NCBI GenBank assembly: GCA_020723105.1
Contig: DYJL01000027.1
Location: 1 to 41,539 of the forward strand
Direction: 5' to 3'
DNA from: Nitrospira japonica
GTDB taxonomy: Bacteria > Nitrospirota > Thermodesulfovibrionia > UBA6902
DNA length: 41,539 nt
Position numbers and translations under genes: made by a program
The notes under the pieces: model-generated
Told to the model about the DNA's origin: nothing
Databases searched by the model: none
Seen by the model: only the letters and a program-made list of their open reading frames with translations
Part shown: one piece after another, positions 17,367 to 29,635 of the stretch
Position numbering within the stretch: the first letter of the stretch is position 1
How the letters are laid out: the number at the start of each line of letters is the position of its first letter

Positions 17367-18430
17367 AGCTCCTTCAGCTTCTCCGCCTGATAATGGGCAA
17401 TAAGGCCGTCAATAATTTCATCAAGGTCGCCTTCAAGGACCAATGAAAGCTTATGAAGTGTAAGTCCGACTCTGTGGTCTGTCACTCTGTTTTGCGGGAA
17501 ATTGTAAGTCCGGATTCTCTCGCTTCTGTCGCCTGAACCAACCTGTGATTTCCTTTCCTGAGACCGCTCCTTTTCCTGCTTTTCAATTTCCATTTCATAC
17601 AGTCTCGAACGCATAACCTTCATGGCTTTCTCTCTGTTTTTAATCTGTGAACGGCTGTCCTGGCACGATACTATCATGCCGGTCGGAATATGAACTATCC
17701 TTACGGCGGAATAAGTTGTATTTACACCCTGGCCGCCAGGCCCGGAGGCGCAGAAAGTGTCTACCCGCAGATCCTTTTCTTCTACCTTGATGTCAACTTC
17801 CTCAGCTTCTGGAAGTACGGCTACAGTGGCAGCGGAGGTGTGAATCCTTCCGGAGGTTTCAGTTGCTGGCACTCTCTGAACCCGATGCGTGCCGCTTTCG
17901 TATTTCATCCTGCTGTATGCGCCTTTGCCCTGAATAGAAGCAATGACTTCTTTGAGTCCGCCGATGCCGATAGAATTCATGTCCATTATTTCGACCTTCC
18001 ACCGCTTGCCTTCAGCATATTTTGTATACATCCTGAAGAGATCGTATGCAAACAGCGCAGCTTCATCGCCGCCTGTTCCGGCCCTGATTTCAAGAATAAT
18101 ATTTTTTTCGTCACGGGGGTCCTTGGGAACAAGCATGAGTTTGATCTCATCTTCGATAAGAGGCTTTTTCTCTTTCAATTCTTCAAGCTCGGCCTCGGCC
18201 AGTTCCTTTAAGCCGTCGTCTTCCCCGGCGCTTATTATTTCCTCAGCCTCGCTGATGCCGGACAGTATCTTTTTGTACTCATGTATCTTTTGCACAATAT
18301 CTTCAAGCTCGGACCGTTCCTTTGAATACTTCTGGCTCTTTGAATAATCTGAGAAGATCTCCGGATCAGACAGTAATCTTATGAGTTCATTGTATTTGTT
18401 TTCGATTTGTTCAAGTTTATCCAACAACAT
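17363..18430 (-). CDS. prfA: Peptide chain release factor 1
   Basis: RF1 terminates translation at UAA and UAG. The 355 residues are standard. The stop-codon recognition tripeptide is PAT (residues 188-190), distinguishing it from RF2 (SPF), and the peptidyl-tRNA hydrolysis motif is in [17 protein letters not shown] (GGQ at 232-234). [20 protein letters not shown] is the conserved C-terminal signature. It overlaps the DUF1385 gene by 14 bases and prmC by 4, which places the modifying enzyme directly downstream of its substrate. Confidence 0.98.
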   Translation of the reverse strand: MLLDKLEQIENKYNELIRLLSDPEIFSDYSKSQKYSKERSELEDIVQKIHEYKKILSGISEAEEIISAGEDDGLKELAEAELEELKEKKPLIEDEIKLMLVPKDPRDEKNIILEIRAGTGGDEAALFAYDLFRMYTKYAEGKRWKVEIMDMNSIGIGGLKEVIASIQGKGAYSRMKYESGTHRVQRVPATETSGRIHTSAATVAVLPEAEEVDIKVEEKDLRVDTFCASGPGGQGVNTTYSAVRIVHIPTGMIVSCQDSRSQIKNREKAMKVMRSRLYEMEIEKQEKERSQERKSQVGSGDRSERIRTYNFPQNRVTDHRVGLTLHKLSLVLEGDLDEIIDGLIAHYQAEKLKEL

Positions 18431-19301
18431 TGATTTCCTTCTCTCCTGTTTCCAAGACTTCTTTCAGCGCTTTGACAGCGACCTCTATCTGGTCGTGCGA
18501 CGGTTTGGCAGTAGTTAATTTCTGGAGCCACAACCCTGGTGCTGCCGCAAAGCGGACCATCGGGTTATCCATTTTTTTTGACGAAAATTTTATAAATTCA
18601 TATGAGACACCAGCAATGAGCGGCATGAGGAGCAGCCTGGATAAAAATTTTCCTGTAAAAGACCAGTCCCTTGGAATCATCGAAAAAATCAAGATGCTCA
18701 ACATCATGACGATAAGCAGGAAGCTCGTGCCGCAGCGCGGATGCAGCATGCTGTACTTTTCCACATTCTCAGGGATGAGATCTTCTCCGGCCTCATATGC
18801 ATGAACTGCTTTATGCTCTGCCCCATGATATTCAAAAACCCTCCTGATGTCTTTGCTCATGTTGATTGATAAGATATAAATGAGAAAAACCAGCACTCTG
18901 ATAATTCCGTCTACAAAATTAAATGTCAGCGAACTTTCATTGATTAAACTAAACAGGCCTCCCAGCAGCTTTGTTGCATAAAGAGGAAACACCAGAAACA
19001 GTGCGATCCCGATTACAAATGCAACGAGCACGGTGAAAAATAATGACGCTGACGACGGCTTCTCCTCCTCATGTCCTGAGGCCTCAGCAGAGTAAAGAAG
19101 GGCCCTGATGCCAATGGAAAGGGATTGAATCAGCGCCACAAATCCACGCAGTAAAGGCAACTTCAAAGGTTTTGGCAGGGTGCGAATACCTTCTGTTTTT
19201 ATAACGATTTCTTTTTCCGGATTCCTGACGGCAACGGTCCATACATTGCCGGCCCTCATCATTACACCTTCAATTACAGCCTGTCCGCCTATGTTCTTCA
19301 T
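18417..19301 (-). CDS. DUF1385 family membrane protein (YqhQ-like)
   Basis: The start at 19301 is chosen because GAGGT sits six bases upstream; a GTG at 19319 would add six residues. The 294-residue product begins [19 protein letters not shown], the family signature, and contains a conserved [13 protein letters not shown] block (near 160) and [13 protein letters not shown], with several membrane helices (about 88-112, 128-146, 186-206, 215-235). It is typically found between rpmE and prfA in many bacteria, as here, but its biochemical role is not known. A terminator-like hairpin separates it from rpmE. Confidence 0.92.
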   Translation of the reverse strand: MKNIGGQAVIEGVMMRAGNVWTVAVRNPEKEIVIKTEGIRTLPKPLKLPLLRGFVALIQSLSIGIRALLYSAEASGHEEEKPSSASLFFTVLVAFVIGIALFLVFPLYATKLLGGLFSLINESSLTFNFVDGIIRVLVFLIYILSINMSKDIRRVFEYHGAEHKAVHAYEAGEDLIPENVEKYSMLHPRCGTSFLLIVMMLSILIFSMIPRDWSFTGKFLSRLLLMPLIAGVSYEFIKFSSKKMDNPMVRFAAAPGLWLQKLTTAKPSHDQIEVAVKALKEVLETGEKEINVVG

Positions 19302-19321
19302 ATTTACCTCTTTTTTCACAA

Positions 19322-19377
19322 TAAAAAAAGGGAAACGCGCAGTATATTGGAATAAACATAAAGCGGGTTTCCCTTTT
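19322..19377 (-). terminator. Intrinsic terminator after rpmE
   Basis: On the minus strand AAAAGGGAAAC and GTTTCCCTTTT form an 11-bp stem followed by a run of seven T (reading CCTTTTTTTAT). It lies between rpmE (end 19385) and the DUF1385 gene (start 19301, ribosome binding site at 19306), so it may act as an attenuator for the downstream operon. Confidence 0.75.
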
Positions 19378-19384
19378 AATTTCG

Positions 19385-19585
19385 CTACTTCTTTGCGTAT
19401 TTCTTTTTGAACTTTTCGACCCTTCCTTCAGCGTCAACAAGCTTCTGTTTGCCTGTGAAGAAGGGGTGACAGCTTGAACAAATATCAACATGTATGGAAT
19501 CCTGAGTGGACTTCGTGACAAAAGACGATCCGCAGGCACATACAGCCTTTATTTCTTTTACTTGTGGATGAATTCTTTGTTTCAT
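19385..19585 (-). CDS. rpmE: 50S ribosomal protein L31
   Basis: The 66-residue product is the zinc-containing type of L31: CAC near residues 16-18 and [16 protein letters not shown] provide the CxC...CxxC ligands, with the C-terminal [18 protein letters not shown] precedes the ATG by about five bases. A strong promoter and a terminator flank it, so it is a short independent transcript with possible read-through into DUF1385-prfA. Confidence 0.97.
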   Translation of the reverse strand: MKQRIHPQVKEIKAVCACGSSFVTKSTQDSIHVDICSSCHPFFTGKQKLVDAEGRVEKFKKKYAKK

Positions 19586-19602
19586 GATAACCTCCGACCA
19601 TC

Positions 19603-19632
19603 ACTATAACAGAGAAAAGTAATATTTTTCAA
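19603..19632 (-). promoter_or_regulatory. Promoter of rpmE
   Basis: On the minus strand TTGAAA (19632-19627) is followed after 18 bases by TATAGT (19608-19603). The predicted start is near 19596, immediately before the ribosome binding site GGAGG (19595-19591). Confidence 0.6.
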
Positions 19633-19671
19633 CTGGCAGGATTGCATAATTTGCATATCAATTGTGATCAT

Positions 19672-19792
19672 TTACTGAAGGGTGGTAACTGACGTCATTC
19701 CGGCTTGTCCGGAATTTTCTTCCAAGAGGATTCCCGACGCGCTTCGCTTGCGGGAATGACAGTTTCAGTAGTATTGCCTCCTTTACTGAAGG
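19672..19792. repeat. Palindromic element flanked by 11-base direct repeats
   Basis: Inverted words GTCATTCC (19694-19701) and GGAATGAC (19753-19760) bound two inner hairpins: TTCCGG-CTTG-TCCGGAA (19698-19714) and ATTCCCG...CGGGAAT (about 19729-19757). The direct repeat TTTACTGAAGG occurs at 19672-19682 and at 19782-19792, on either side of the palindrome. It resembles intergenic GTCATTCCCG-type repeat families found in many genomes. Confidence 0.65.
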
Positions 19793-19879
19793 ATTACCAT
19801 CAATTTAAAAATCCTGTTGATTTTTCATGTTAAAGCGATTAATGTTTATATGATACAAAAATAAGCACGAAGACAGGGG

Positions 19880-20743
19880 GTGCCAGTGGGGATTATTACA
19901 AAGGACGTACTGATACACAAGGTTGGAGATCTCAAAGTCCTTCCTTTTGTTGCAAGGAAGCTTCTTGAGACATTAAATGATGAGGGTTGCTCCATTGATG
20001 ATTTGAGCAACATTATAGAAAAGGATCAGGCAGTTGCAGCAAAAGTCCTGAAGATATCCAACAGTGCATTATACGGGCTAAGGCATGAAGTCACAAGCCT
20101 TCATCAGGCCATATTGATTCTCGGTTTCAAGACCATAAGGAGCCTGGTACTGTCCGTTTCGACAAGGGCCCTCTATAAAAACTTTGGTATGAAAGAAAAG
20201 ATACTGTGGGATCATTCTGTGGGAGCGGGCATTGCCGCTAAACTTATCTCTGTCGGGTTTGGAGCTGAAATAGGGGAGGTTTCTTTTGTCGGCGGTCTGA
20301 TGCATGATTTAGGCAAGGTTGTAATGAATAATGAATCACCGGAGGAGTTTGCTGAAGTAATGATGAAGGTTTACAATGAGGGTTTTGATTCTATTACCGC
20401 CGAAATGGAGGTGTACGGATATAACCATACCGAGATAGGCGCAGGTGTTGTAGAAAAATGGGGGTTTGCCCCGCTCCTTGTTAAAATTCTGCAAATGCAT
20501 CATCTGAGAAGTTTAAACCTTGCAGATATAAAAGAACCTGCAGTTGCTACAGCCATTGCCATTACAAATCTGGCAGACCATGTTTGCAAGGTTTTGGGCA
20601 TCGGTTACAGGAATCCTGACGATAAAATAGAGCTTCATAAACTGCCCTCAGCAGTTTTTCTGAATATGCCTCAGGAGAGGTTGAATATTTTGGTCAAAAA
20701 TATTGAGGAGACTTATAATCTGGAGAAAACAATTTTTGACTGA
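19880..20743 (+). CDS. HDOD-domain signal transduction protein
   Basis: HDOD proteins are degenerate HD-domain proteins used in signalling and regulatory outputs, often with no known ligand. The 287 residues start at GTG (19880; a second GTG at 19886 has GGGGG a few bases before it and may be the true start). LPFVARKLLETLNDE, IIEKDQAVAAKVLKISNSALYGL, SLHQAILILGF and FVGGLMHDLGKVV (HD-like pair near residue 139) are characteristic of the domain, which covers about 15-210. No sensor or output domain is fused. The function here is unknown. Confidence 0.9.
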   Translation: MPVGIITKDVLIHKVGDLKVLPFVARKLLETLNDEGCSIDDLSNIIEKDQAVAAKVLKISNSALYGLRHEVTSLHQAILILGFKTIRSLVLSVSTRALYKNFGMKEKILWDHSVGAGIAAKLISVGFGAEIGEVSFVGGLMHDLGKVVMNNESPEEFAEVMMKVYNEGFDSITAEMEVYGYNHTEIGAGVVEKWGFAPLLVKILQMHHLRSLNLADIKEPAVATAIAITNLADHVCKVLGIGYRNPDDKIELHKLPSAVFLNMPQERLNILVKNIEETYNLEKTIFD

Positions 20744-20757
20744 AGAAGCTGATGGCC

Positions 20758-20798
20758 CCTACTCTCAATATAATTGTTTTTGAGGGCAGGAGTTTTTT
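20758..20798 (+). terminator. Terminator-like hairpin after the HDOD gene
   Basis: CCTACTCTCAA (20758-20768) pairs with TTGAGGGCAGG (20780-20790) with one mismatch and one G-U pair, followed by TTTTTT (20793-20798). It ends only 20 bases before the antiporter start, so it could attenuate that gene. Confidence 0.62.
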
Positions 20799-20818
20799 AA
20801 TGCCCGGAGGTTAGCTAC

Positions 20819-22000
20819 TTGGCAATAGGTCTCGCCCTTATTATCATTCTGGGTTTGTTGTCCGACTACCTGTTCAGAAAGATACATCTCCCGGGGATCA
20901 TCGGCATGCTCTTTGCTGGAATTCTTGCAGGCCCGCATGTTTTAAATCTGCTTGACCCCGCCTTAATAAAGGTGTCATCAGATTTCAGGATGATAGCGCT
21001 GATAGTTATTCTCCTGCGTGCAGGGTTTGCTACAAAAAGAGAGACCCTCAACAGGGTAGGGAAGAGGGCGCTGCTTGTGGGTTTTATTCCCGCGGTTTTT
21101 GAAGGCGTATTTGTAGCATTGGTTGCTCCTTTCTTTTTTCATGTAAGCCTTATTGAATCAGCCCTTTTAGGTGCAGTAGTTGCAGCAGTTTCACCAGCGG
21201 TTATAGTGCCCTCGATGATAAAATTCATTGAAGACAACAGAGGGACCAAAAAGGGGATACCTACTTTATTATTAGCCTCTTCTTCGCTTGATAATGTGTT
21301 TGTAATTGTGATTTTTTCAGCTTTGACCGGAATGTATGAGGGAGAAAATACAAACCTCCTGATGAAACTTCTGGATATACCGGTTTCCATAAGCCTCGGC
21401 ATTGCTTTCGGTATTGTAACAGGATTTGCTTTATACAAAGTATTTGAAAGATACCAGCCGAGGGCTACCAAGAAAGGCATGATCGTCATCGGGACTGCGA
21501 TACTTCTAACATGGCTTGAAAAGACGTTCAAGCCTTTTGTCTCCATCTCTGCGCTCTCCGGCGTCATAGCTATCGGTTTTATAATTCTTGAAAAATCAGA
21601 GCCCATTGCTTATAAGATATCGCAGAAGCTCGGCAAGATATGGGTATTTGCGGAAATACTCCTTTTCGTACTGGTGGGGACACAGGTCAATATCCATATC
21701 GCATGGAATGCAGGGCTGGCTGGAGCGTCAGTTATATTTCTCGGTCTACTGGCAAGGTTTGCTGGAACGTATATATCGCTGATAAAAACCGGCCTGAACT
21801 TGCGGGAGAAAATTTTTTGTATGACTGCATATATCCCAAAGGCGACGGTACAGGCGGCAATAGGCGCAGTGCCGCTTTCCCTCGGAGTTCCGTCAGGTGA
21901 AATAATCCTTGCCATCGCCGTCTTATCAATACTCTTCACCGCTCCTGTTGGCGCAGTCGCTATGAGCATCACAGGGAAAAAGTTTCTGGAAAAGGGGTGA
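20819..22000 (+). CDS. Cation/proton antiporter, CPA family
   Basis: The 393-residue protein has about eleven or twelve membrane helices and belongs to the sodium/hydrogen exchanger superfamily. Conserved features are LPGIIGMLFAGILAGPHVL near the N terminus, AAVSPAVIVPSM, and ASSSLDNVFVIVIFSAL carrying the aspartate expected in the transport site (near residue 158). It has no cytoplasmic TrkA-type domains. The TTG start at 20819 is supported by GGAGG (20806-20810) eight bases upstream. Ion preference (sodium, potassium or both) cannot be read from the sequence. Confidence 0.9.
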   Translation: MAIGLALIIILGLLSDYLFRKIHLPGIIGMLFAGILAGPHVLNLLDPALIKVSSDFRMIALIVILLRAGFATKRETLNRVGKRALLVGFIPAVFEGVFVALVAPFFFHVSLIESALLGAVVAAVSPAVIVPSMIKFIEDNRGTKKGIPTLLLASSSLDNVFVIVIFSALTGMYEGENTNLLMKLLDIPVSISLGIAFGIVTGFALYKVFERYQPRATKKGMIVIGTAILLTWLEKTFKPFVSISALSGVIAIGFIILEKSEPIAYKISQKLGKIWVFAEILLFVLVGTQVNIHIAWNAGLAGASVIFLGLLARFAGTYISLIKTGLNLREKIFCMTAYIPKATVQAAIGAVPLSLGVPSGEIILAIAVLSILFTAPVGAVAMSITGKKFLEKG

Positions 22001-22031
22001 ATATAATTAACAATGAGATCAGAAAAATAAT

Positions 22032-22769
22032 CTATTCACCCTGTAAATCATATTCCTCTGTTACTATGCCTCTTTTGACCATTATGTTGTAAATTGCCTT
22101 TGAACGGTTTGCTACGTAGCGTGAAGTTCCGGCAGGGTTATATCTCCTTGGATTGGGAAGCACTGATGCAAGCCTTGCCGCCTCTTCTGCAGTCAATGCT
22201 GCTGCGGATTTTCCATAGTAATGAAACGAGGCTGCTTCAATTCCAAAAATTCCCTCGCCCCATTCAGCGACATTCAAGTAAAGCTCAAGTATCCTCTTTT
22301 TGGAGAGAGTTTTTTCTATCCTCCATGTGAGAATCGCTTCCAGCATCTTTCGCAGTGGATTTTTAGACGGAGACAAATAGAGATTTTTTGCAAGCTGCTG
22401 GCTTATGGTGCTGCCGCCAAATTTGAATTTTTTCTGTTTGATGTCTTTTTCTATTGCCTTTTGAATAGCCTCAAAGTCAAAACCTTCATGCTGATAAAAT
22501 TTATCATCCTCAGCAATTATGACTGCCTTTACAAGATATGGCGATATGCGGGAGAGCTGGGTCCATATCTGTCTTATTCTTATCTTTCTCCCCTGTGTCT
22601 GCCATTCCTTTTCACGATATTCCATGAATGAGGTCTTCTCAGGATTTCCTTTCCTGAGCGCTGAGACATTGGGATAAATTAAAGAGAATCCAAGTCCCAG
22701 AAGTGTTAAAAGGATGACAGAAACAATGAGAGTCTTGAAATATTTTTTAACAGATTTCTTGCGAGCCAT
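22032..22769 (-). CDS. mtgA: Monofunctional biosynthetic peptidoglycan transglycosylase
   Basis: MtgA polymerises lipid II glycan strands at the inner membrane (GT51 family). The ATG at 22769 gives 245 residues; an upstream open frame of 139 residues is not conserved in type and overlaps hisA. An N-terminal membrane helix (about 10-30) is followed by the GT51 signatures: AEDDKFYQHEGFDFEAI with the catalytic glutamate, GGSTISQQLAKNLYLSP, RKMLEAILTWRIEKTLSKKRILELYLNVAEWG and EAARLASVLPNPRRYNP. There is no transpeptidase domain. It is divergent from hisA with a short intergenic region. Confidence 0.95.
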   Translation of the reverse strand: MARKKSVKKYFKTLIVSVILLTLLGLGFSLIYPNVSALRKGNPEKTSFMEYREKEWQTQGRKIRIRQIWTQLSRISPYLVKAVIIAEDDKFYQHEGFDFEAIQKAIEKDIKQKKFKFGGSTISQQLAKNLYLSPSKNPLRKMLEAILTWRIEKTLSKKRILELYLNVAEWGEGIFGIEAASFHYYGKSAAALTAEEAARLASVLPNPRRYNPAGTSRYVANRSKAIYNIMVKRGIVTEEYDLQGE

Positions 22770-22799
22770 TATGTTTGATATTATAAATAATACTAAAGG

Positions 22800-22829
22800 T
22801 TGATTGATAAAAAATCCATCTGCTATACT
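22800..22829 (+). promoter_or_regulatory. Extended -10 promoter giving a leaderless hisA mRNA
   Basis: TTGATT (22800-22805) and TATACT (22824-22829) are 18 bases apart, with TG at 22821-22822 forming an extended -10. Counting seven bases from the -10 puts the start at 22836, which is the A of the hisA ATG. No ribosome binding site precedes hisA, which agrees. Confidence 0.55.
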
Positions 22830-22835
22830 CAACCG

Positions 22836-23555
22836 ATGATTATAATTCCAGCAATAGATCTTAAGGACGGCAAATGTGTGCGTCTTTTGCAGGGGAAGAA
22901 AGAGGAAGTAACGGTTTATTCCGACGCCCCGGCAGCAATGGCAAAACACTGGGCTTCTCTTGGCGCAGAACTGCTCCATGTGGTTGATCTTGACGGGGCT
23001 TTCACTGGAGAACAGAAGAATTTTGAAAAGATAAAAACTATAAGAGATGCGATTAATATTCCCATTGAAGTCGGCGGTGGAATCAGGGATGTAGAAAGAA
23101 TTGAAAAGCTTGTCAGCCTCGGTGTGGACCGGGTAATCATTGGCACATCTGCTGCAAAAAATCCCGATGTGGTAAGCAGGGCCCATGAGAAATTTCCCGG
23201 CAAAGTTTTTGTCGGCATTGATGCAAAAGACGGAAAGGTTGCTGTAAAAGGATGGGTAGAGGTGACAGAATTCGATGCGCTTGAGTTTGCAAAGAAGATG
23301 GAATCTCTCGGTGCGTCAGGAATTATTTATACAGATATTTCACGAGATGGGATGCTTTCCGGTCCGAATATTAATGCAATGGAGAAAATGGTCCGCGCTG
23401 TTAACATTCCTGTCATTGCCTCAGGAGGCGTGTCAAAAATTGATGATATAAGAAGTTTGATGCAGATAAAAAATTTATGGGGAGTGATAACCGGAAAGGC
23501 GCTTTATGCAGAAACAATGGATTTGAAAGAAGCGATCAGGATTGCCAAATGTTAG
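22836..23555 (+). CDS. hisA: HisA isomerase (phosphoribosylformimino-5-aminoimidazole carboxamide ribotide isomerase)
   Basis: HisA opens the ribose ring of ProFAR to PRFAR in the histidine pathway, a TIM barrel. The conserved start is [20 protein letters not shown] (239 residues) with the catalytic aspartate at residue 8; a longer frame from 22800 would start inside the promoter. [51 protein letters not shown] and the phosphate-binding [13 protein letters not shown] segments are visible. Its last codons overlap the hisF start by 7 bases, so the two are coupled. Confidence 0.97.
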   Translation: MIIIPAIDLKDGKCVRLLQGKKEEVTVYSDAPAAMAKHWASLGAELLHVVDLDGAFTGEQKNFEKIKTIRDAINIPIEVGGGIRDVERIEKLVSLGVDRVIIGTSAAKNPDVVSRAHEKFPGKVFVGIDAKDGKVAVKGWVEVTEFDALEFAKKMESLGASGIIYTDISRDGMLSGPNINAMEKMVRAVNIPVIASGGVSKIDDIRSLMQIKNLWGVITGKALYAETMDLKEAIRIAKC

Positions 23556-24391
23556 CCAAACGCATAATACCATGTCTTGATGTCAGGGACGGGAGGGTTG
23601 TGAAGGGCGTGAATTTTCAGAACCTTACTGATGCAGGAGACCCTGTTGAAAACGCAAAATTCTATGACGAGCAGGGAGCTGATGAGCTTGTGTTCCTTGA
23701 TATCACAGCATCACATGAGAAGAGAAAGATAATTCTGGATGTTGTGGCCCGGACGGCAAATGATGTTTTTATGCCTTTGACTGTTGGTGGCGGGATTAAG
23801 ACACTGGACGACATACGGGACCTTTTGAATTCCGGCTGTGACAAGGTTTCAATCAATACTACAGCAGTACAAAATCCGTATTTCATAAGAGAAGCTGCCG
23901 AGCGATTCGGAAGCCAGTGCATTGTCGTTGCTGTTGATGCAAAGAGGGTTAGAGATGACATGACGTATGAACCTGAAGAACCCTGGTTCAATGATGAGTT
24001 TTTAAAAGATGTAATGCTTGATTTATCAGCCCTTACCCCTTTTAAATGGGCCATCTCCACCCATGGCGGACGAAAGATGCGGCTTATTGATGCCGTGAAA
24101 TGGGCAAAGAAAATGGAAGACCTCGGCGCCGGTGAAATACTGCTTACAAGCATGGACCGGGACGGGACCAAGGATGGTTACGATGTTGAGCTTACCCGAA
24201 CAATTGCAGAAACAGTTTCCATTCCCGTTGTAGCTTCAGGCGGAGTAGGCAATCTTGAACATTTAAGGGAAGGGCTTGTTGAAGGGAAGGCTGACGCCGC
24301 GCTGGCGGCATCCATCTTTCACTACAGGGAATATACGATAAGAGAAGCAAAGGGGTATTTGAAGGCCCAAGGAGTGCCGGTAAGGCTGTAA
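23549..24391 (+). CDS. hisF: Imidazole glycerol phosphate synthase cyclase subunit, with a loop insertion
   Basis: HisF forms imidazole glycerol phosphate and AICAR using ammonia from HisH. From [20 protein letters not shown] the product is 280 residues, about 25 longer than usual. Catalytic aspartates are D11 and D130. Phosphate-binding GGGI and ASGGVGN, and [14 protein letters not shown], are conserved. The extra residues (about 134-166, including [11 protein letters not shown]) sit in the loop after DAKR, where families vary in length. No repeat is seen in that DNA. hisH is not in the window. The start codon overlaps the hisA stop region. Confidence 0.96.
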   Translation: MLAKRIIPCLDVRDGRVVKGVNFQNLTDAGDPVENAKFYDEQGADELVFLDITASHEKRKIILDVVARTANDVFMPLTVGGGIKTLDDIRDLLNSGCDKVSINTTAVQNPYFIREAAERFGSQCIVVAVDAKRVRDDMTYEPEEPWFNDEFLKDVMLDLSALTPFKWAISTHGGRKMRLIDAVKWAKKMEDLGAGEILLTSMDRDGTKDGYDVELTRTIAETVSIPVVASGGVGNLEHLREGLVEGKADAALAASIFHYREYTIREAKGYLKAQGVPVRL

Positions 24392-24402
24392 AAACAGTAA
24401 CC

Positions 24403-24448
24403 AGTGATGAGTGACAAGTAACGAGAAAAAATCTAACAATCACTCATT
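24403..24448. repeat. Heptad-periodic tract between hisF and the PP-loop gene
   Basis: AGTGATG, AGTGACA and AGTAACG follow at 7-base intervals (24403-24423). A roughly complementary AATCACTCATTAT lies downstream (about 24436-24448). The first two heptads are identical to those inside prmC. Confidence 0.6.
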
Positions 24449-24457
24449 ATGGAGTTT

Positions 24458-25486
24458 CTATGTTTTGGTAACCAAGGTGGGTTTCTTCTCAATTCTGTAC
24501 AATTCAATCATCTCATTACTTGCAGGCGGCACGGGCAGGAAGTATTTCTTAGCCCCCTGCAAAACCATTACAGTTACTTCAGAAAGTTTTTTAGCATCCG
24601 AATATCTTGCGCACAGGGAAGCGGCAAGGGCTACAGCCGCATCTGTTACATGACCGCGTATAATTGTGAGAGGGCTTCCCGCACCTTCAACATTCAGCAA
24701 GAAGTCTTCCTCATCTGCAAGTGCTTTTATCGCAGTGTTTTCTTCTTCATTTCTGCCGACAATAATTTTACAGTCAGGAGAAAATCTGAAATGTCTTCCC
24801 AGGCGCAGGAGGTTTATATCTTTATGCTCAGGGTGTTTGCTGTAATGTAAGAGGTCCTTTAACTTGAAAGAGTAAATTGGTTCGGTAAGCAAACAACCGC
24901 CGGCAGGCGCCGGGTATTCAGTCAGGCCGAATGCTTTCGCAAGCGCCATCTGCGGTTTTCTTGAACGTCCGTTGAAGTCATAAAGCAGTTCACGATTTAC
25001 CAGGCCTTTTTCTTCAGGAATCGTAACAGGCAGGAGTTTTCCGCTTAAGGGTCTTAATACCAGGCCCTTGACGCCAGCAGCTTTGTCCATCATCGGAAAG
25101 CAGTCTTTCCTCTGGCTCATGGGCCTTTGTCCAAGAACTTCACCAGTAATCAGAAAATCAGAACCGGTCAGCTTCATGAATTCCCGGGCCTCATTCAGCA
25201 TAAGTATCCGGCAGTCAATGCAGGGATTCATATTTTTGCCATGACCATATCTGGGATTTTTAACTATATCCAGGAATTTATCTGACAGGTGCGCAAGCTT
25301 TACCTTGAAATCAAATTTCACCGAGGCGGCAAAAGGGTCTTTTGAGCATGAAGATTTATCACTGATGTCACAGCCGAAATGATTTAAAAACGTTATGGCT
25401 GTAACGTCAACGCCCAGTTTTTGCATTACAAGTATTGCAAGAGTGCTGTCAAGGCCGCCTGAATAAAGTGCAATTGCTTTTGGCAT
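24458..25486 (-). CDS. PP-loop ATPase, ThiI/MnmA-like tRNA sulfur-transfer protein
   Basis: The N terminus has the PP-loop SGGLDST (residues 9-15) used by ATP pyrophosphatases that activate tRNA uridines. NPCIDCR (cysteines near 89 and 92), GEVLGQRPMSQRKD, LRPLSGKLLPVT, and YPAPAGGCLLTEP (another cysteine) follow. The C-terminal part (about 225-330) contains GRNEEENTAIKALADEED, consistent with a NFACT-R-like (DUF814-type) domain. Length 342 is in the range of the uncharacterised family often annotated as a tRNA thiouridylation-like enzyme. It probably modifies tRNA, but the exact target is uncertain. No ThiI THUMP domain is present. The start is preceded by AGGAG-type sequence. Confidence 0.82.
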   Translation of the reverse strand: MPKAIALYSGGLDSTLAILVMQKLGVDVTAITFLNHFGCDISDKSSCSKDPFAASVKFDFKVKLAHLSDKFLDIVKNPRYGHGKNMNPCIDCRILMLNEAREFMKLTGSDFLITGEVLGQRPMSQRKDCFPMMDKAAGVKGLVLRPLSGKLLPVTIPEEKGLVNRELLYDFNGRSRKPQMALAKAFGLTEYPAPAGGCLLTEPIYSFKLKDLLHYSKHPEHKDINLLRLGRHFRFSPDCKIIVGRNEEENTAIKALADEEDFLLNVEGAGSPLTIIRGHVTDAAVALAASLCARYSDAKKLSEVTVMVLQGAKKYFLPVPPASNEMIELYRIEKKPTLVTKT

Positions 25487-25541
25487 GATATAGCTCCTTC
25501 TAAATTTTACATTCAGATGTTTTTTATTTCAATTTTATCTC

Positions 25542-25570
25542 TTGAACTTAAAAAGCATCTATTGTAAAGT
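25542..25570 (+). promoter_or_regulatory. Promoter of kdsB, probably leaderless
   Basis: TTGAAC (25542-25547) and TAAAGT (25565-25570) are 17 bases apart. The ATG begins at 25576, five bases after the -10, so the mRNA would start at or within one base of the start codon. No ribosome binding site is visible. Confidence 0.45.
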
Positions 25571-25575
25571 ATTCT

Positions 25576-29306
<3,731 letters not shown>

Positions 29307-29308
29307 CA

Positions 29309-29629
29309 ATGCGAAACATAAGACGCAAACAGGTAGAGCACAACAGGAAAAAAAGGCAGTTGGTTATTCTGACTGTCGGAATACTGCTTTTTGTCTACTT
29401 TTCTTTTTCCATAATAATGGGAGATAACGGCTTGTTAAAATATCTGAAGCTCAGAGCCCAGAAGGACCAGCTCCTGGCAGAAATTCAGATTATTAAAAAG
29501 CAGAATAATGAGGTCCGGCAGGAAATTGGTACTCTTGAAAAAACTCCTGAACTTCTGGAGGAATTTGCCAGAGGGAACGGACTTACAAAAGATGGTGAAC
29601 TGATTTTCAGATTTGACGAAAGGAAATGA
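29309..29629 (+). CDS. ftsB: FtsB/DivIC-type cell division protein
   Basis: FtsB family proteins are bitopic and join the divisome core with FtsL and FtsQ. The 106 residues show a positively charged N terminus, one membrane helix (about 19-38), then a heptad coiled coil (LRAQKDQLLAEIQIIKKQNNEVRQEI, about 47-75) and a short C-terminal region. The position after eno is the classical eno-ftsB arrangement. Assignment relies on topology, length and context; exact paralogue (FtsB, DivIC or FtsL-like) is uncertain. Confidence 0.8.
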   Translation: MRNIRRKQVEHNRKKRQLVILTVGILLFVYFSFSIIMGDNGLLKYLKLRAQKDQLLAEIQIIKKQNNEVRQEIGTLEKTPELLEEFARGNGLTKDGELIFRFDERK

Positions 29630-29635
29630 GGCAAT

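Noticed and set aside
22770..23186. N-terminal extension of mtgA by 139 residues
   Set aside because: It overlaps hisA and lacks family resemblance; the ATG at 22769 starts a normal MtgA with membrane anchor.
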